A stretch of 5,374 nt of DNA from Bacillus sp. JCM 19058 (GTDB lineage: Bacteria; Bacillota; Bacilli; Bacillales_H; Bacillaceae_D): assembly GCA_001310555.1 (NCBI GenBank), contig BAXO01000152.1:1-5374 (forward strand). Reading direction: 5' to 3'. A program made the position numbers and the translations under genes. Shown here piece after piece: positions 5,278-5,374 of this stretch. The notes beneath the pieces were generated by a model. The model had not been told where the DNA came from, ran no database searches, and saw only the letters and a program-made list of their open reading frames with translations. Each line of letters starts with the position of its first letter. Position 1 is the first letter of the stretch.

Positions 5278-5374
5278 GAGCCGCCGGGAGAGCGAGAGGA
5301 TCCGTCGGAAGAGCGTGCGGATTCGTCGGGAGAGAGCTAGGATCCGTCAGGAGAGCACAGGGATTCGCCGGGAG
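5278..5374. repeat. 21-bp tandem repeat array (minisatellite), truncated by the window end
   Basis: Four complete 21-bp units start at 5278, 5299, 5320 and 5341, followed by 13 bases of a fifth. The core GATYCGTCGGGAGAG is well conserved (unit 1 begins GAGCCGCC) and the last 6 bases of each unit vary. Since 21 is a multiple of 3, frames stay open by periodicity on both strands, giving heptads such as DPSEERA (plus) or LPTDPLA (minus), so openness is not evidence of coding. The base composition is richer in G+C than the genes before it. The array continues beyond the window, so its full length is unknown. Confidence 0.9.

Noticed and set aside
5263..5340. 25-aa frame MTLEGEPPGE... entering the 21-bp repeats
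   Set aside because: It has no ribosome site and is open only because the repeat period is a multiple of three.
5237..5374. Minus-strand frame open to the window edge with LPTDPxA heptads
   Set aside because: Same periodicity artefact; no start codon is visible within the window, though a gene beginning outside cannot be fully excluded.
5278..5374. CRISPR array
   Set aside because: Units are contiguous 21-mers with no unique spacers and no cas genes nearby.

Overview
The window looks chromosomal and comes from a low-to-moderate G+C Firmicute, most likely an alkaliphile-type Bacillaceae (a Shouchella/Alkalihalobacillus-like organism). The basis is consensus AAGGAG/GGAGG ribosome sites, SigA-type promoters often with an extended -10 TGN, frequent TTG/GTG starts, Bacillus-like MsrA, HesB/YneR-like and M42 peptidase proteins, and a 21-bp minisatellite of a kind I associate with intergenic DNA of such bacilli. 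The genus is an inference. I see no phage, transposon, CRISPR or RNA gene.

Layout. Positions 1-125 (minus): a small basic protein gene, readable only if two poly-A tracts are corrected. Positions 126-427: no convincing gene, ending in a promoter. Positions 428-719 (plus): a HesB/YneR-like Fe-S-biogenesis-family gene with a +1 frameshift in a T7 tract. Positions 834-1379: msrA, whose stop codon lies inside a strong terminator. Positions 1461-1515: an AT-rich, helically phased tract and a near-consensus promoter driving a membrane-anchored HSL/GDSAG-type esterase (1578-2672). That gene is broken by a -1/+1 pair of indels, with a 41-codon ORF (2617-2742) overlapping its 3' end and a strong terminator at 2750-2781. 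Convergent to it (2773-3012, minus) is a 79-residue zinc-ribbon protein. Divergent from that are a DUF692-like TIM-barrel protein (3176-4009) and, from its own promoter, an M42 metallopeptidase (4079-5131). The last 240 bases are noncoding: a hairpin, a 12-bp repeat pair and a 21-bp tandem array running off the window edge.

The genes do not form one pathway. They are mostly single-gene transcription units for housekeeping or accessory functions: methionine sulfoxide repair, ester hydrolysis, peptide trimming and a putative iron-dependent enzyme.

Two features stand out. First, three separate genes in the first 2.5 kb carry single-base length changes, four of the five in A or T homopolymers, while the last 2 kb is clean; this suggests either homopolymer sequencing error or recent gene decay. 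Second, there is a stand-alone DUF692-like protein that keeps most presumed iron ligands but has no visible RiPP precursor or partner. I found no convincing new multi-gene system.
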